A stretch of 64,000 nt of DNA from Paenibacillus sp. W2I17 (GCF_030815985.1 NZ_JAUSXM010000001.1:1612001-1676000); one strand, 5' to 3'. Positions 29,056-39,241 are shown, numbered from the stretch's first letter. Notes: generated by a model not told the origin, from the letters alone. Numbers and translations are program-made.

Positions 29056-30531
29056 TTAATAATCCCATTTTGTTGCTTCAAAATCAGCTTTGCCTCCGTG
29101 TGCAAAGAAACGAATATCTACGCTGTCCCGGCTTGGGAAAATGCGGCTGGTAAAGACCTCTTCCCCATCGTTCACAAAGATCTCGACGGAAGACGAATCT
29201 ACGAACAGATGGAACTTAATCACATCTGAAGTAAGCGTGCACTGTCGTACAACTCCGTTCTGTTCTGCCAACTTGGCACCAGACATCGTCCGATCCAAGA
29301 CAACTTTCTGCTGAATTCGATCATACAGAAGAATCGTCTTTTCAGTTCCATTTGCCCGTACTTCGATGCCTACAACCTCTGCTTCTACATGGCTTATCTC
29401 ACATATCAGCTCATAGGCAATCCCATTAAAACCAGTGAAAGATCGACTCTCATTGTCAATTGTTGCGCAAATATGTGCGCCTTTATCCTGCTGACGTAAT
29501 TGGACCATCTCTGCAACAGGTTGTTGGATTAACTTGCCGTCTCTCAGTGACAATTGCCGAGGAATGGTCAGGCAATGAGCCCAGCCACTATCGTCTGTCG
29601 GATACGTTAGATCGGGAAGTCCCATCCAACCAACTAGAATACGTCTTCCGTCCGGGTCCTGCATGGTCTGCGGAGCATAGAAATCGAATCCACGATCCAA
29701 CTCCTGAAATTCACCATGTTTGAACTCTCTCGTCTGGAGATTGAGCGGCTCACCGATCAGATAACCAGATTGAAAAATATTTTGATAATGATCTCCCGCA
29801 GCATCTAAGCCTTGCGGGGAAAAGACAAGTACACCTTTCCCGTCCATCTCCATATAATCCGGGCACTCCCACATGTAACCAAAGGAGGTTAATTGCGTAC
29901 GAATTTCACCAAGAAACTCCCAGTTGTTCAGATCAATGGAGCGATACAGCACTGTACATCCCGTCTCGTCTGTTCTCTGCGCACCAATTACACAATAATA
30001 CGTGTCTCCTTGTTGCCACACCTTGGGATCTCTGAAGTGTTCCGTGTATCCTTCTGGCACAGACGAGATCACTGCATCATTCAGTTTGGTTACTGAACCG
30101 CTTTCATCCATAACTGCCAGGCATTGATACGGGTGTCTGACCCAATCCTCATCCCTCGTATTGCCTGTGTAGAACAAGTGTAGCTTGCCGTCTTTTTCAA
30201 TCGCGCTACCGGAATAAGCTCCGTGTGAGTCATACCTGCTACCCGGTTCGATTCCAATCCCGACATTTTCCCAGTTCACCAGATTCTTCGAGCGGGTATG
30301 ATACCAGTATTTCATGCCATGTTCTGTCCCAAGTGGAAACCACTGATAGAACAGATGATAATAGCCTTGATAATATGCAAAGCCGTTAGGATCATTAAGC
30401 AGACCTGTTATCGGCTGAATGTGATAACTCTGTCTCCATGGACACTCGGATATCTGTGCTTCAAGCTTCGCAATCTCTCCAGGCTCCGCTTGCTCAATTC
30501 GTCTGTAGCGTTGCTCTCTAGTCATTTTCAT
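29056..30531 (-). CDS. sacA: Sucrose-6-phosphate hydrolase, GH32
   Basis: A 491-residue cytosolic GH32 enzyme that splits sucrose-6-phosphate into glucose-6-phosphate and fructose. The nucleophile is Asp47 in LLNDPNG. Further family motifs are FRDPK (transition-state stabiliser) and the acid/base glutamate in WECPD. A C-terminal beta-sandwich (about 350-491) ends the protein and no signal peptide is present. The start at 30531 follows GGAGA; the longer open frame would run into repeat E. It is first in the operon with the PTS gene and lies downstream of scrR and its operators. Confidence 0.93.
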   Translation of the reverse strand: MKMTREQRYRRIEQAEPGEIAKLEAQISECPWRQSYHIQPITGLLNDPNGFAYYQGYYHLFYQWFPLGTEHGMKYWYHTRSKNLVNWENVGIGIEPGSRYDSHGAYSGSAIEKDGKLHLFYTGNTRDEDWVRHPYQCLAVMDESGSVTKLNDAVISSVPEGYTEHFRDPKVWQQGDTYYCVIGAQRTDETGCTVLYRSIDLNNWEFLGEIRTQLTSFGYMWECPDYMEMDGKGVLVFSPQGLDAAGDHYQNIFQSGYLIGEPLNLQTREFKHGEFQELDRGFDFYAPQTMQDPDGRRILVGWMGLPDLTYPTDDSGWAHCLTIPRQLSLRDGKLIQQPVAEMVQLRQQDKGAHICATIDNESRSFTGFNGIAYELICEISHVEAEVVGIEVRANGTEKTILLYDRIQQKVVLDRTMSGAKLAEQNGVVRQCTLTSDVIKFHLFVDSSSVEIFVNDGEEVFTSRIFPSRDSVDIRFFAHGGKADFEATKWDY

Positions 30532-30550
30532 AGCTGTTCTCCATTCTTGC

Positions 30551-30737
30551 TTATATAAGTTAGACCAAGAAATTTTCACACTGGGACTACGATGGCAGAA
30601 CAATCCTCCGATCGCTGTTATCCCCAGATTTCCTGATCCCTTTCTAAAAGGTGAAATCCGGTGATAAAGGCGAACACTACGTTTCTTCGAATTTTTTCTG
30701 CCCTCTTCGTAAATGTTTTTTTCTTATATAACTTATA
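30551..30737. repeat. MITE-like palindromic repeat, copy E
   Basis: About 187 bases, ends TTATATAAGTTAGAC and TTATATAACTTATA. The orientation matches copy A (GGCAGAACAATCC, CGATCGCTGTTATCCCCAG, GGCGAACACTACG, TTTTTTCTGCCCTC). It lies between the sacA promoter and its start codon, so it forms most of that 5' untranslated region. Confidence 0.78.
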
Positions 30738-30747
30738 CGAAAATCAA

Positions 30748-30776
30748 AATATAGGAACCGGTTCCACTCAAAGCAA
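30748..30776 (-). promoter_or_regulatory. sacA promoter P1 with operator O1 in the spacer
   Basis: TTGCTT (30776-30771), 17 bases, TATATT (30753-30748). The palindrome GGAACCGGTTCC (30754-30765) fills the spacer, so a bound LacI-type repressor would exclude polymerase. Confidence 0.82.
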
Positions 30777-30841
30777 AAAAATAATTCCATATGGCATTAA
30801 TGCCTGCCCGTGTTCGCATATCCGCATTGGATATTCACAGT

Positions 30842-30899
30842 GGAACCGGTTCGATGGAATTATCATAAAGGATGTTTTTATAATTTGTCAACGCTTTCT
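30842..30899 (-). promoter_or_regulatory. Second sacA promoter, operator O2 and cre-like site
   Basis: TTGACA (30891-30886), 18 bases, TATGAT (30867-30862), overlapping the end of scrR. Operator O2, GGAACCGGTTCG (30842-30853), lies just downstream of the -10. The -35 is embedded in AGAAAGCGTTGACA, a cre-like sequence nearly identical to the one at licT. Confidence 0.65.
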
Positions 30900-31861
30900 C
30901 GAGGAATTAGTTCTACGTCCAGTGTTGTTCGTTCCTCCACCGACTCGCCTTTGACCAGACGAATAATGTGATTCGCCGCTACTTTGCCCGCCTGCAAATA
31001 ATGATATTTCACAGTCGTCAGCGTAGGATGAATCATCTCCGTAATATCGTATCCGCCAAATCCGGTAACAGACAAATCTTGCGGTATGCGGATTTTATTG
31101 GAGAACGCAATCTTCATCACACCCAGTGCAATATTATCCGTAGCCCCCACGATGATTGTTGGTGTGATTTCTTTCAGAATGGCTTCAGCAGTAACAATGG
31201 CTTCCGACATCTTAAAGCTTGTCTCATAATACTTCACTTCACATCCACTACACTCGGCGATTGCTCGCTGGAATCCTTGTTTACGATAGATCCCTACCGC
31301 CCGATCCTTCTCGCTAACTCCCATATACACGATCTTGCGGTGACCTTGTTCGACGACATATCTGCCCATCTCATAACCTGCCTGGTCATCATTGTGAACC
31401 AGACTGTGCAGTTGCTCATGCTGCTGCCCCACCAATAACACCGGAATCCGTATATCCTCAACGGCCTTCAGATGTGCTTCAGTCACTTCAGCAGCCAGCA
31501 GAATAATACCCGATACCTTCTGTCGTGCAAAATCATAGATGGCATCAATCTCGCGCTGCATGTCCTGACTCGTATTTGCGATCAGCATCTGATACTGATT
31601 ACTCCGCAGTTCTTCATCAATTCCAATCAATGTCTGGGATGTCGCAAAAGAATCGAGACGCGGCACAACCGTACCGATAATACTGGTCTTCTTTGCCTTC
31701 AGACTCTGTGCAAATGTGTTGGGAACATAATTGTATTGTTTGATAATGCGCTCAATCTTCTGGCGTGTATCTTCACTAACCGATCCGCCATTCAGAAAGC
31801 GAGAGACCGTGCTTTTTGCCACACCTGCCATCTGAGCGATATCAGAAATCGTTTTATTCAT
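30878..31861 (-). CDS. scrR: LacI-family repressor of the sucrose operon
   Basis: A 327-residue LacI/GalR regulator. The N-terminal helix-turn-helix and hinge (SDIAQMAGVAKSTVSRFLNG, residues 4-24) are followed by a periplasmic-binding-like effector domain (about 60-327). It sits directly upstream of sacA-sacP on the same strand. Two CG-centred GGAACCGGTTCC-type operators lie in the promoters between them. A sucrose or fructose-derived signal is expected from its place but cannot be read from the sequence. Confidence 0.9.
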   Translation of the reverse strand: MNKTISDIAQMAGVAKSTVSRFLNGGSVSEDTRQKIERIIKQYNYVPNTFAQSLKAKKTSIIGTVVPRLDSFATSQTLIGIDEELRSNQYQMLIANTSQDMQREIDAIYDFARQKVSGIILLAAEVTEAHLKAVEDIRIPVLLVGQQHEQLHSLVHNDDQAGYEMGRYVVEQGHRKIVYMGVSEKDRAVGIYRKQGFQRAIAECSGCEVKYYETSFKMSEAIVTAEAILKEITPTIIVGATDNIALGVMKIAFSNKIRIPQDLSVTGFGGYDITEMIHPTLTTVKYHYLQAGKVAANHIIRLVKGESVEERTTLDVELIPRESVDKL

Positions 31862-32192
31862 AAAGACTCCTCTTATTTCTATTAGCTGGTTTACCTTTTA
31901 TTATACTTCGAATCGCAAACCCATGGCGAATTTGATTCAACTCCATTTATCGCACATCTATTGTACATTCCCGATGTAATAGCAAAAGCCCGATGGTAAG
32001 TTTCCATATGCAGGTTCGTCCAGATCATCAGGGCAAGGATAATATTCTTGGAGGCAATGTCCAAAAATTATTAATCATGAACGAAAACCGCCCGCTGTTG
32101 GATTTCAAACAGCGGGCTAAGTCATCCCATAGAGGTAGACCCAGGGTCTACATTAATATGTTATGCAGCTATGCAGGAAATGTGTATAAACA
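31862..32192. other. Intergenic region before scrR
   Basis: About 330 bases without a supported gene. It should hold the scrR promoter near 31870-31930. A strong hairpin, GCCCGCTGTT with its complement (32089-32117), has only a short T-run on the minus strand and may be a second, weak terminator for the small gene at 32235. Confidence 0.4.
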
Positions 32193-32227
32193 TAAAAAAA
32201 ACCCTATCAGCATCAAGCCGATAGGGT
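32193..32227 (-). terminator. Intrinsic terminator
   Basis: ACCCTATCGGC and GCTGATAGGGT form the stem, followed by TTTTTTT. It directly follows the small coat-like gene. Confidence 0.85.
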
Positions 32228-32234
32228 AGTGAGA

Positions 32235-32657
32235 TTAGTCAGAAACAACAAGTCCATCAAAGTTCTCCGGGCCAACACGAACTGTTCCCAGCAAGTTTGA
32301 GCTGATGAATGCAGAATAGGTCAATTGTGGTAAAAGTGGTGGATTGAAGTCATCAGCTGAGAATGTGATAACTTGCGGTGCCAAAACACTTACATTAAAA
32401 GTAGAAGTTGCGGAATAAATGACAGGGTCTGTTGCCAAGGTCCCTCTTACAATGGTAATCGTAATTCCAGCAAGAGCTAAAGGCAATTGTACAGAAACTG
32501 TTCCTTTAAATTGAACTCTGAGGTTCGCCCCTGCTCCTGCTGTTTGCAGACCGATTTGACCAAACAATTGCGGCGTATTAAGCACTAAAATCGGAATAGC
32601 AATAGAGTTAGCTAAACTTGCATTTTGGGATGTTCTTGCATCAAGAAATGTTGTCAT
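32235..32657 (-). CDS. Small beta-rich protein, exosporium/coat-like (tentative)
   Basis: A 140-residue protein without signal peptide or membrane helix. It is rich in Thr, Val, Leu and Ala and predicted to be beta-strand throughout, with repeating alternation of hydrophobic residues. The pattern resembles the jelly-roll C-terminal domains of exosporium proteins in Bacillus and Paenibacillus, but I cannot name a family with certainty. AGGAGGT precedes the ATG, and terminators lie on both sides, so it is a single-gene unit. A role on the spore surface is inference only. Confidence 0.6.
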   Translation of the reverse strand: MTTFLDARTSQNASLANSIAIPILVLNTPQLFGQIGLQTAGAGANLRVQFKGTVSVQLPLALAGITITIVRGTLATDPVIYSATSTFNVSVLAPQVITFSADDFNPPLLPQLTYSAFISSNLLGTVRVGPENFDGLVVSD

Positions 32658-32734
32658 TGAGTCTACCTCCTAATGTTTAAGATAAGATAGTATATTCTAA
32701 GGTTCCTAGTGTGCATGGACATCTTGCCATAAAA

Positions 32735-32777
32735 CAAAAAAAAGGCACTGCCAGTATTGTGACAGCAGTGCCTTTTT
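32735..32777. terminator. Intrinsic terminator, possibly bidirectional
   Basis: AAAAGGCACTGC with its complement around a 13-base loop, T-runs on both strands. It follows the RNase J gene on the minus strand. Confidence 0.8.
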
Positions 32778-32890
32778 ACTGATTCTTTCGGATTCGATTT
32801 TACATTGTAACAGTTACATCTTGAATGTACCGTCAAAGAATCCTTTTTCCGTTACCTTCTTCCACGTTAACTCTGCCCACTTACTCGGAA

Positions 32891-34564
32891 CTATACTTCA
32901 ATTATGATCGGCAAGATCATTGGTCTTCTCTTTGTTTGAGCGTAAATATAGTGACCGATCTCGTCTTTCAGCTTTCTTTTGATCACATTCCACTGATTCA
33001 CCCCAGCCCCGGTCAACTCATCCATCCGGTTTAGAACAAGCTCATGGATCTCATGCATGAATTCTTCCGAATCCTTAACGAATACAAAGCCTCTGGAGAT
33101 AATTTCGGGTGATGTGACCATCTGTTTTTCCGTTTTGCTCAGTGTAGTCACAATCACCAGCATGCCATCGGAGGATAATTGCCTGCGGTCACGCAGTACA
33201 ATATTGCCGACATCACCCATGATCAGACCGTCTACGAGACTATTTCCTGATGCAATTTTGGGACCCAGCGAAGCAATGCCGTCTTTGTACTGGACCATAT
33301 CCCCATTATTCACGATAAACACATGATCACGCTCTATACCTACGGATTCAGCAAGCAGTCTGTGTTGATACAACATGCGAAACTCACCGTGGATCGGAAT
33401 CAGATAATCCGGTTTCATCAGGGTAAGCATCAATTTGAGTTCTTCCTGACTGCCGTGTCCGGATACATGCATCCCAGCAGCACCACTTGAACCATATATC
33501 ACACGTGCTCCGAGAACATAAAGGTTATCAATTACATGTGCAAGATTCCGTTCATTACCCGGAATGGCACCCGCAGCAATAATGACCGTGTCCCCGGCGT
33601 TAATTCTTACGTGAGGATGTTTACCGGATGCCAAACGTGACAATGCTGCCATCGCTTCTCCCTGGCTGCCAGTGCATAATACAACGACTTGTTCTGGTGG
33701 AAACTGATCCGAATCAGTAGCTTCAATCAACAATCCGTCAGGAACTTGCAAATACCCCAATTCACTGGCCACCGATACCACATTCACCATACTTCTGCCC
33801 AACAGTGCCAGTTTGCGCCCCGTCTCGAATGCTGCATTCACAATCTGCTGTACCCTGCTGACATTCGACGCAAAGGTGGAGATAAATACTTTTTGTTTTG
33901 CACGGATAAAGGCATCCAGAATGTGGTCTCCCACGACACGCTCGGAAGGTGTAAATCCGGGTCTTTCTGCATTGGTACTCTCGGAGAGCAAAATATGGAC
34001 ACCCTGTTTGCCAATCTCGGCCATACGGTGCAGATCTGGGAAAGGTCCATGTACAGGAGACATATCAAATTTGAAATCTCCGGTATGCACAACATTGCCT
34101 GCTGGAGTCTGAAAAAAGATACCAAGACAATCCGGTATACTATGACTGGTTGCAAAAAAGGAAACCTCGATTCCTCCCAGCGTAATGCTGGAATGAGCAT
34201 CGATCGTATGCAGGTCGGCCTTGCGCAGTAGCCCATGCTCCTTCAGTTTAAGCTCGATCAGCCCACGAGTGAGCCTGGATGCATACACCGGGATGTTCAT
34301 TTGTTTTAACAAATAGGGAATACCACCAATGTGATCTTCATGTCCATGGGTAACCACAAGACCCCTTACTTTATCCAGATTCTCCAGCAAATACGCTACA
34401 TCCGGAATGATCAGATCAATACCAGGCAATGTCTCATCGGGAAACTTCGAACCACAGTCAATCACGATGATGTCCTGATTGTACTGGATAAAATACATAT
34501 TTTTCCCTATTTCATTCACGCCGCCAAGTGCAGCGATATACAGTTTGTTGTGGGCTAAATTCAA
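32891..34564 (-). CDS. Ribonuclease J family protein
   Basis: A 557-residue metallo-beta-lactamase/beta-CASP ribonuclease with the full RNase J layout. HGHEDHIGG carries the zinc ligands; HTGDFKFD, the beta-CASP block (FASNVSRVQQ, GRSMVNV) and SGHGSQEE follow; the C-terminus ends in RRPMILPIIIEV. It processes and degrades RNA from the 5' end. The start is a TTG at 34564, ten bases after AGGAGG, because no ATG in frame fits the family N-terminus (NKLYIAALGGVNEIGK). It may be a paralogue of the main RNase J1. Its position between rhamnose and coat-like genes shows no functional link. Confidence 0.9.
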   Translation of the reverse strand: MNLAHNKLYIAALGGVNEIGKNMYFIQYNQDIIVIDCGSKFPDETLPGIDLIIPDVAYLLENLDKVRGLVVTHGHEDHIGGIPYLLKQMNIPVYASRLTRGLIELKLKEHGLLRKADLHTIDAHSSITLGGIEVSFFATSHSIPDCLGIFFQTPAGNVVHTGDFKFDMSPVHGPFPDLHRMAEIGKQGVHILLSESTNAERPGFTPSERVVGDHILDAFIRAKQKVFISTFASNVSRVQQIVNAAFETGRKLALLGRSMVNVVSVASELGYLQVPDGLLIEATDSDQFPPEQVVVLCTGSQGEAMAALSRLASGKHPHVRINAGDTVIIAAGAIPGNERNLAHVIDNLYVLGARVIYGSSGAAGMHVSGHGSQEELKLMLTLMKPDYLIPIHGEFRMLYQHRLLAESVGIERDHVFIVNNGDMVQYKDGIASLGPKIASGNSLVDGLIMGDVGNIVLRDRRQLSSDGMLVIVTTLSKTEKQMVTSPEIISRGFVFVKDSEEFMHEIHELVLNRMDELTGAGVNQWNVIKRKLKDEIGHYIYAQTKRRPMILPIIIEV

Positions 34565-34665
34565 CTCTATTATTCCTCCTCTGCGTGGCAATCGTATATG
34601 ATACGCATCTATATTCCTAGTATGGAAGCAATCGCCTAAGTTATGCATTTCAGCGTGATTATGCC

Positions 34666-34702
34666 AAAAAACCACCACGGAATTTTCATTCCATAGTGGT
34701 TT
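34666..34702 (-). terminator. Intrinsic terminator of the rhamnose operon
   Basis: AAACCACTATGGAAT pairs with ATTCCGTGGTGGTTT, followed by TTTGG. It lies 20 bases after the rhaA stop. Confidence 0.85.
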
Positions 34703-34721
34703 ATTCGAAAAATAAATACAG

Positions 34722-35993
34722 TTACACCAATGATTTATCACGCTGTAGTAATACGTTTTGTTCATAGTTTTTGATATCGGTGATCCACTTTTCACGAACT
34801 GGAACGCCTTGCTGAGCACAATAGTAGTCCCAGATCGCGCCAAACGGATAGGATTTGAACTCTTCCGTTAAGGCAAGGCGCAACGTGTAATCCCCTTCCA
34901 ACTCGGCTTGTTTCAAGGCATCCACTGGTTCCAGCATCGCACGCAGAAGAGCTTTGATCGTGTTGCGAGTACCCACAACCCATGCAGCTACACGGTTAAT
35001 ACTTGCATCAAAGAAATCCAGTCCAATATGTGTGGTCGCAAGCAGATCATGTCGAACCAGTTCACGGGCAATTTCCAGCAGCTCATCGTCCATGATTACC
35101 ACATGGTCACTGTCCCAGCGCATCGGACGGCTTACATGAAGTAGAATGCCACTTGTAAACAATGACAAGGACGACAGTTTATTGGAAATAACCTCTGTTG
35201 GATGGAAATGACCCGCATCCAGGCAGATCAACGTATCATTTTGCAAACCGTAACCCATATAGAATTCATGAGAACCCACCACATATGCTTCCGAACCCAG
35301 ACCAAACAGCTTACTCTCTACCGCATCCAGATTGTGCTCAGGGTTAAGTGGTTCGCCGAATACTTCATCCAGCGATTCTTTGAGACATTTGCGTGGTGTC
35401 AACCGGTCAACCGGATTATCTTTGAATCCGTCCGGTACCCATACATTGGTTACACAAGTCTGACCAAGCTGTTCACCGAAATAAGCACCAATCCGGCGGG
35501 ATGCCTTGCAGTGATCAATCCAGAACTTGCGAATTTCAGGATCTGGATGACTTAACGTGAACCCGTCACTTGATTTTTCATGGGAAAAACATGTTGGGTT
35601 GAAGTCCAGACCGAGTCCTTGTTCTTTGGCCCACTTCACCCAGTTCTCATAATGCTTTGGCTCAATCTGATCCAGTTCAACCTGCTCGTCTGTATCCGTG
35701 TAAATCGCGTGCAGATTGACCTTATGTTTGCCGGGAATCAGAGCAAAAGCTTGCTCCAGATCGTTACGAAGTTCTGCTGGTGTGGTCGCAGCCCCCGGAT
35801 ATTGACCGGTAACGGAAATACCCCCTGTTAACTCCCCATCTTTATTCAGAAAACCTTTGACATCATCGCCTTGCCAGCAGTGTACCGATACTTTGATCTC
35901 CGCGAGTTTGTTCAGCACCTCGTTTGTATCAATTCCGTGCTGGGCATACAATGCCTTGGCTGCTTCATACGCTTGCTTGACTTGGTTATCCAT
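34722..35993 (-). CDS. rhaA: L-rhamnose isomerase
   Basis: A 423-residue cytosolic isomerase that converts L-rhamnose to L-rhamnulose. Family blocks visible are [12 protein letters not shown] near the N-terminus, [27 protein letters not shown] and [10 protein letters not shown], which includes metal-binding residues, plus [10 protein letters not shown]. The start at 35993 follows AGGAGGG. It is the second gene after the aldolase/dehydrogenase, separated by about 20 bases, so the two form an operon ended by a terminator. A kinase gene (rhaB) is not in the operon. Confidence 0.94.
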   Translation of the reverse strand: MDNQVKQAYEAAKALYAQHGIDTNEVLNKLAEIKVSVHCWQGDDVKGFLNKDGELTGGISVTGQYPGAATTPAELRNDLEQAFALIPGKHKVNLHAIYTDTDEQVELDQIEPKHYENWVKWAKEQGLGLDFNPTCFSHEKSSDGFTLSHPDPEIRKFWIDHCKASRRIGAYFGEQLGQTCVTNVWVPDGFKDNPVDRLTPRKCLKESLDEVFGEPLNPEHNLDAVESKLFGLGSEAYVVGSHEFYMGYGLQNDTLICLDAGHFHPTEVISNKLSSLSLFTSGILLHVSRPMRWDSDHVVIMDDELLEIARELVRHDLLATTHIGLDFFDASINRVAAWVVGTRNTIKALLRAMLEPVDALKQAELEGDYTLRLALTEEFKSYPFGAIWDYYCAQQGVPVREKWITDIKNYEQNVLLQRDKSLV

Positions 35994-36012
35994 CCGCAAG
36001 AACCCTCCTATT

Positions 36013-38082
36013 TTAACGTGTAAATGCTGCCGGTACACCGCCATCAATGGTCATCATGCAACCGGTTGTTTTTTCGGATTTCGAAGAAGCAAAGAATGCA
36101 ATTCCTTCCGCAATATCTCTTGGATAGATATTCACGAGCAATGTCGTCCGTTTGCGATAATACTCTTCCAATTGATCCGGTTCAATCCCGTATGCCGCTG
36201 CACGTTCGTTTCTCCAGGAACCGTTCCAGATCGCTGAACCCTGTAGAATGGCATCTGGAAGAATCGTGTTGACACGAATGCCATACTCTCCACCTTCTGC
36301 TGCAATACAACGTGCCAGATGTGCTTCCAGCGCTTTCGCTGAGCTGTAAGCCGAGGCACTTTTACCTGCATACACCGAGTTCTTGGAACCGATAAATACC
36401 ATGCTTCCCCCAATACCCTGCTGTTTCATCAGCTTGAACGCTTCACGAGCCACGAGGAAATACCCTGTACCCAGAACATTCATATTCAGGTTCCATTCCT
36501 TCAGGGATGTTTCGTCAAATGGGCTGGATGTGGCCAATCCTGCATTGTTCACGATGATATCCACTCCGCCATATTGCACCGCAACATCAGCATAAGCGGA
36601 TTGAACGGCTTCCTCATCGGTGACGTCCATCTTCAGCGCATAAGCACGATTCGCACCGTACTGATCATTAATTTCCTGTGCTACCTTCTGTGCGCCCTCC
36701 AAGTTGAGATCAGCAAGCACCACATGTGCGCCTTCAGATACCAATCTACGTGCTGTTTCACTTCCGATCCCGCCTGCGCCGCCTGTAATAAACGCCACTT
36801 TACGGGAGAACTCGGTTTCTGCCGGAGCCAAAGACAATTTGTACAATTCCAGCGGCCAGTACTCCACATTGTAAGATTCATTTGCACTGAGTGATACGAA
36901 TTGACCCAGGCTAGTAGCTCCACGCATAACGGCAATGGCTCTGTGATACAATGCTCCGCTTACTTGGGAAAGCGCCCAGCTCTTGCCTGTGTTGATCATG
37001 CCCACACCTGGAATGAGGATAACGCGTGGTGCCGCTTCGAACATGACATCACCTTCGTTTTTGTTGCTCTCAAAATACTGCTGATATTGCTCTTTGTAGG
37101 CAGCCACACCTTCTACCAGTTTTGCTTTTAAGCCTTCGATATCTTCCGCATTCGGTGTCCAATCAATGAACAGAGGTACGACTTTGGTATGTACCAGATG
37201 ATCCGGGCAAGCTGCACCCACCTGAGACAATTCCGGGGAATCTGCTCCACCCACAAAAGCAAGTACGTCCTCTTGATCATCAAAGGACATAATCATTTTT
37301 TTACTATCCGATACCGCTCCACGAATCGTTGGCATCACGCGTGATACGATCTGACGACGAACATCAGCGGCAAGTGCCGGGTGTTTCACACCACCGAACA
37401 AACTTCCTTCGTCCACCCGTGCTTCGATGAATGCTTCCGCTTCATTGATAATTTTGATGGTCTGAGCGTAACATTCCTCGGATGTTTCTCCCCAAGTGAC
37501 AAGTCCGTGTTTTTCCATCAGTACGAGTTCGGCATTGGGATTCGAGAATACGCTTTCAGCAATCATTTTAGATAAGGTAAACCCTGGACGTACGTAAGGC
37601 ACCCATACAAATCGATCACCGTAGATCTCTTTCGCCAATTCCTTGCCGTTATGCGCACAACACAGGCTGATAATCGCATCCGGGTGCGTATGATCCACAT
37701 GTTTATATGGAAGGAACGCATGCAGAAGAGTCTCGATGGAGGCGCGCGGGTGCTTGGCATCAATCATGCAATGTCCCAGATATTCAACCATCTCTTCATC
37801 CGACATGGATTCACGTTCAATTAATGGTCGAATGTCTTCGAGCCCAAGTCCGGTAAAATGTTTCGCTTCCATGGAACCCAGATCAGAGCCGCTTCCCTTC
37901 ACATACATTACTTCTACATCACGACCACGAAAATCCTTCACTATCGTTTTGGTAGAGGTATTACCACCGTAAATGTTACATACACTGCGATCAGATCCAA
38001 TCAGATTGGATCGGTAAACCAACTGCTCAAGTCCTGTTGTTTTCTCAGATGCCTGCGATGCATTCCATAAACTCTGTACCAT
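36013..38082 (-). CDS. rhaEW: Bifunctional rhamnulose-1-phosphate aldolase / lactaldehyde dehydrogenase
   Basis: A 689-residue fusion (YuxG type). Residues about 15-415 are a class II aldolase/adducin domain that splits L-rhamnulose-1-phosphate; zinc ligands lie in [10 protein letters not shown] and the late EKHGLVTWG histidine. Residues about 425-689 are a short-chain dehydrogenase with the cofactor motif [16 protein letters not shown] and the YSSAKA active site, which would oxidise the L-lactaldehyde product. The start at 38082 follows GGAGGG. It is first in the operon with rhaA. A tandem repeat that could bind a DeoR-type regulator lies just upstream. Confidence 0.9.
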   Translation of the reverse strand: MVQSLWNASQASEKTTGLEQLVYRSNLIGSDRSVCNIYGGNTSTKTIVKDFRGRDVEVMYVKGSGSDLGSMEAKHFTGLGLEDIRPLIERESMSDEEMVEYLGHCMIDAKHPRASIETLLHAFLPYKHVDHTHPDAIISLCCAHNGKELAKEIYGDRFVWVPYVRPGFTLSKMIAESVFSNPNAELVLMEKHGLVTWGETSEECYAQTIKIINEAEAFIEARVDEGSLFGGVKHPALAADVRRQIVSRVMPTIRGAVSDSKKMIMSFDDQEDVLAFVGGADSPELSQVGAACPDHLVHTKVVPLFIDWTPNAEDIEGLKAKLVEGVAAYKEQYQQYFESNKNEGDVMFEAAPRVILIPGVGMINTGKSWALSQVSGALYHRAIAVMRGATSLGQFVSLSANESYNVEYWPLELYKLSLAPAETEFSRKVAFITGGAGGIGSETARRLVSEGAHVVLADLNLEGAQKVAQEINDQYGANRAYALKMDVTDEEAVQSAYADVAVQYGGVDIIVNNAGLATSSPFDETSLKEWNLNMNVLGTGYFLVAREAFKLMKQQGIGGSMVFIGSKNSVYAGKSASAYSSAKALEAHLARCIAAEGGEYGIRVNTILPDAILQGSAIWNGSWRNERAAAYGIEPDQLEEYYRKRTTLLVNIYPRDIAEGIAFFASSKSEKTTGCMMTIDGGVPAAFTR

Positions 38083-38139
38083 TTGTTTCCCTCCGATAAT
38101 GTTTGTTTTATTCCTCATCCGAGTTTAACATCTTTGTTT

Positions 38140-38170
38140 TATTTTGAAAACAAAATATTTTAAAACAAAA
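38140..38170. promoter_or_regulatory. Tandem operator-like repeat before the rhamnose operon
   Basis: Two adjoining copies of TATTTT(G)AAAACAAAA (38140-38155 and 38156-38170). Contiguous A/T-rich direct repeats upstream of a sugar operon suit a DeoR-type regulator such as the rhamnose repressor of Bacillus. No regulator gene is nearby. Role inferred. Confidence 0.45.
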
Positions 38171-38211
38171 CGGAAATATTCAAAAGTCATCATAGATTGA
38201 GCTATTTTATT

Positions 38212-38243
38212 AAAAAACACCCTGACGTAACCGTCAGAGTGTT
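38212..38243 (-). terminator. Intrinsic terminator of the mannanase gene
   Basis: AACACTCTGACGG pairs with CGTCAGGGTGTT, followed by TTTTAAT. Confidence 0.82.
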
Positions 38244-38260
38244 CCTGTTTCATCGGCGGA

Positions 38261-39241
38261 TTAGAAAATCCCCGCTTTTTGGGAAGTGTTTTTAATACCA
38301 TAGGTATCATTAACTACGGTGTTGCCAAAACTCGTTAAGCTTCCGTTCGGACCTGTGGCCATGTCCAGATAGTTCAGACCAGAGCTGTTTCCGTACCAAG
38401 ACCAGGCAAGCCAACCTACCCCTTTTTCCTGCCCATATCTCATGATGGCATACTCGTCCACATCACCGTTTGTGTGATATCCCCCGAATTCACCAATGAT
38501 CAGAGCCAATCCTTTGTTCAGCACATTCTCCATATTGGCTTTGACCGTTGCAGCATCTTTGCCAGCATACTCATACATATGAATGGAGAAGACGGTATTT
38601 TTTTGAGAATCGGCTGCAAATACACTTTGTCCATAATCCACGATGGATTGAGGGAACTGTCCCCATCCGGCTGCATCCACAATTAGCGTATTTTTAATTC
38701 CCGCATTTCTAAGTTTCGGAATGGCTTTTTTGTAACCATCAGCCCACGCACTTCCATTCCACGTTCCATACCATTCATTCGCAATGTTGACGATTACCCG
38801 ATCTTCTTTGCCAATCAAAGCTTCCTTAATACTAATCCAGTAGTTCACAGCCGCATCCAACGAATTATAGTCATCTTTTCCTGTGGCGTCATGTACCTCG
38901 AGCACAGCTATCATTTTATTTTGGTTAACCACATTAATAATATTTTTAACAGCGTTCAGATCATCCTTGGTGTACAGGCTACCATTCGAAAGAACAATGC
39001 GTACCGTATTGGCACCTGTTTTGGCGATTGCAGGGATAGCGGTATTCAAATCATTTTTGAACCAGGAATGTCCGTGATTAACACCTCTCATGACAAAAGC
39101 CTTGCCTGTGGAATCGTACAACTTGTTACCGCTTACATAAAAACCTGTAGCAGCAGATGCTTTGGGTGCTGCACTCCCTAATACCATAAACATGAGAGCA
39201 GCAATAACCGTGAAGATTGTACACTTTTTCAGATTAACCAT
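38261..39241 (-). CDS. Secreted GH5 endo-beta-1,4-mannanase
   Basis: A 326-residue secreted enzyme with a signal peptide (about residues 1-31, cut after KASA). The single GH5 domain resembles subfamily 8 mannanases of Bacillus: GFYVSGNKLYDSTGKAFVMRG in shortened form (GFYVSGNKLYD, FVMRGVNHGH), acid/base Glu156 in NIANEWYG and nucleophile Glu251 in IGEFGGY. There is no carbohydrate-binding module. It should cut mannans outside the cell. The ATG follows AGGAGGT. An AT-rich upstream region has a cre-like site. Confidence 0.9.
   Translation of the reverse strand: MVNLKKCTIFTVIAALMFMVLGSAAPKASAATGFYVSGNKLYDSTGKAFVMRGVNHGHSWFKNDLNTAIPAIAKTGANTVRIVLSNGSLYTKDDLNAVKNIINVVNQNKMIAVLEVHDATGKDDYNSLDAAVNYWISIKEALIGKEDRVIVNIANEWYGTWNGSAWADGYKKAIPKLRNAGIKNTLIVDAAGWGQFPQSIVDYGQSVFAADSQKNTVFSIHMYEYAGKDAATVKANMENVLNKGLALIIGEFGGYHTNGDVDEYAIMRYGQEKGVGWLAWSWYGNSSGLNYLDMATGPNGSLTSFGNTVVNDTYGIKNTSQKAGIF

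Noticed and set aside
36013..38082. Misassembly or accidental fusion of aldolase and dehydrogenase
   Set aside because: This two-domain protein is a known family (YuxG type) with a continuous frame.
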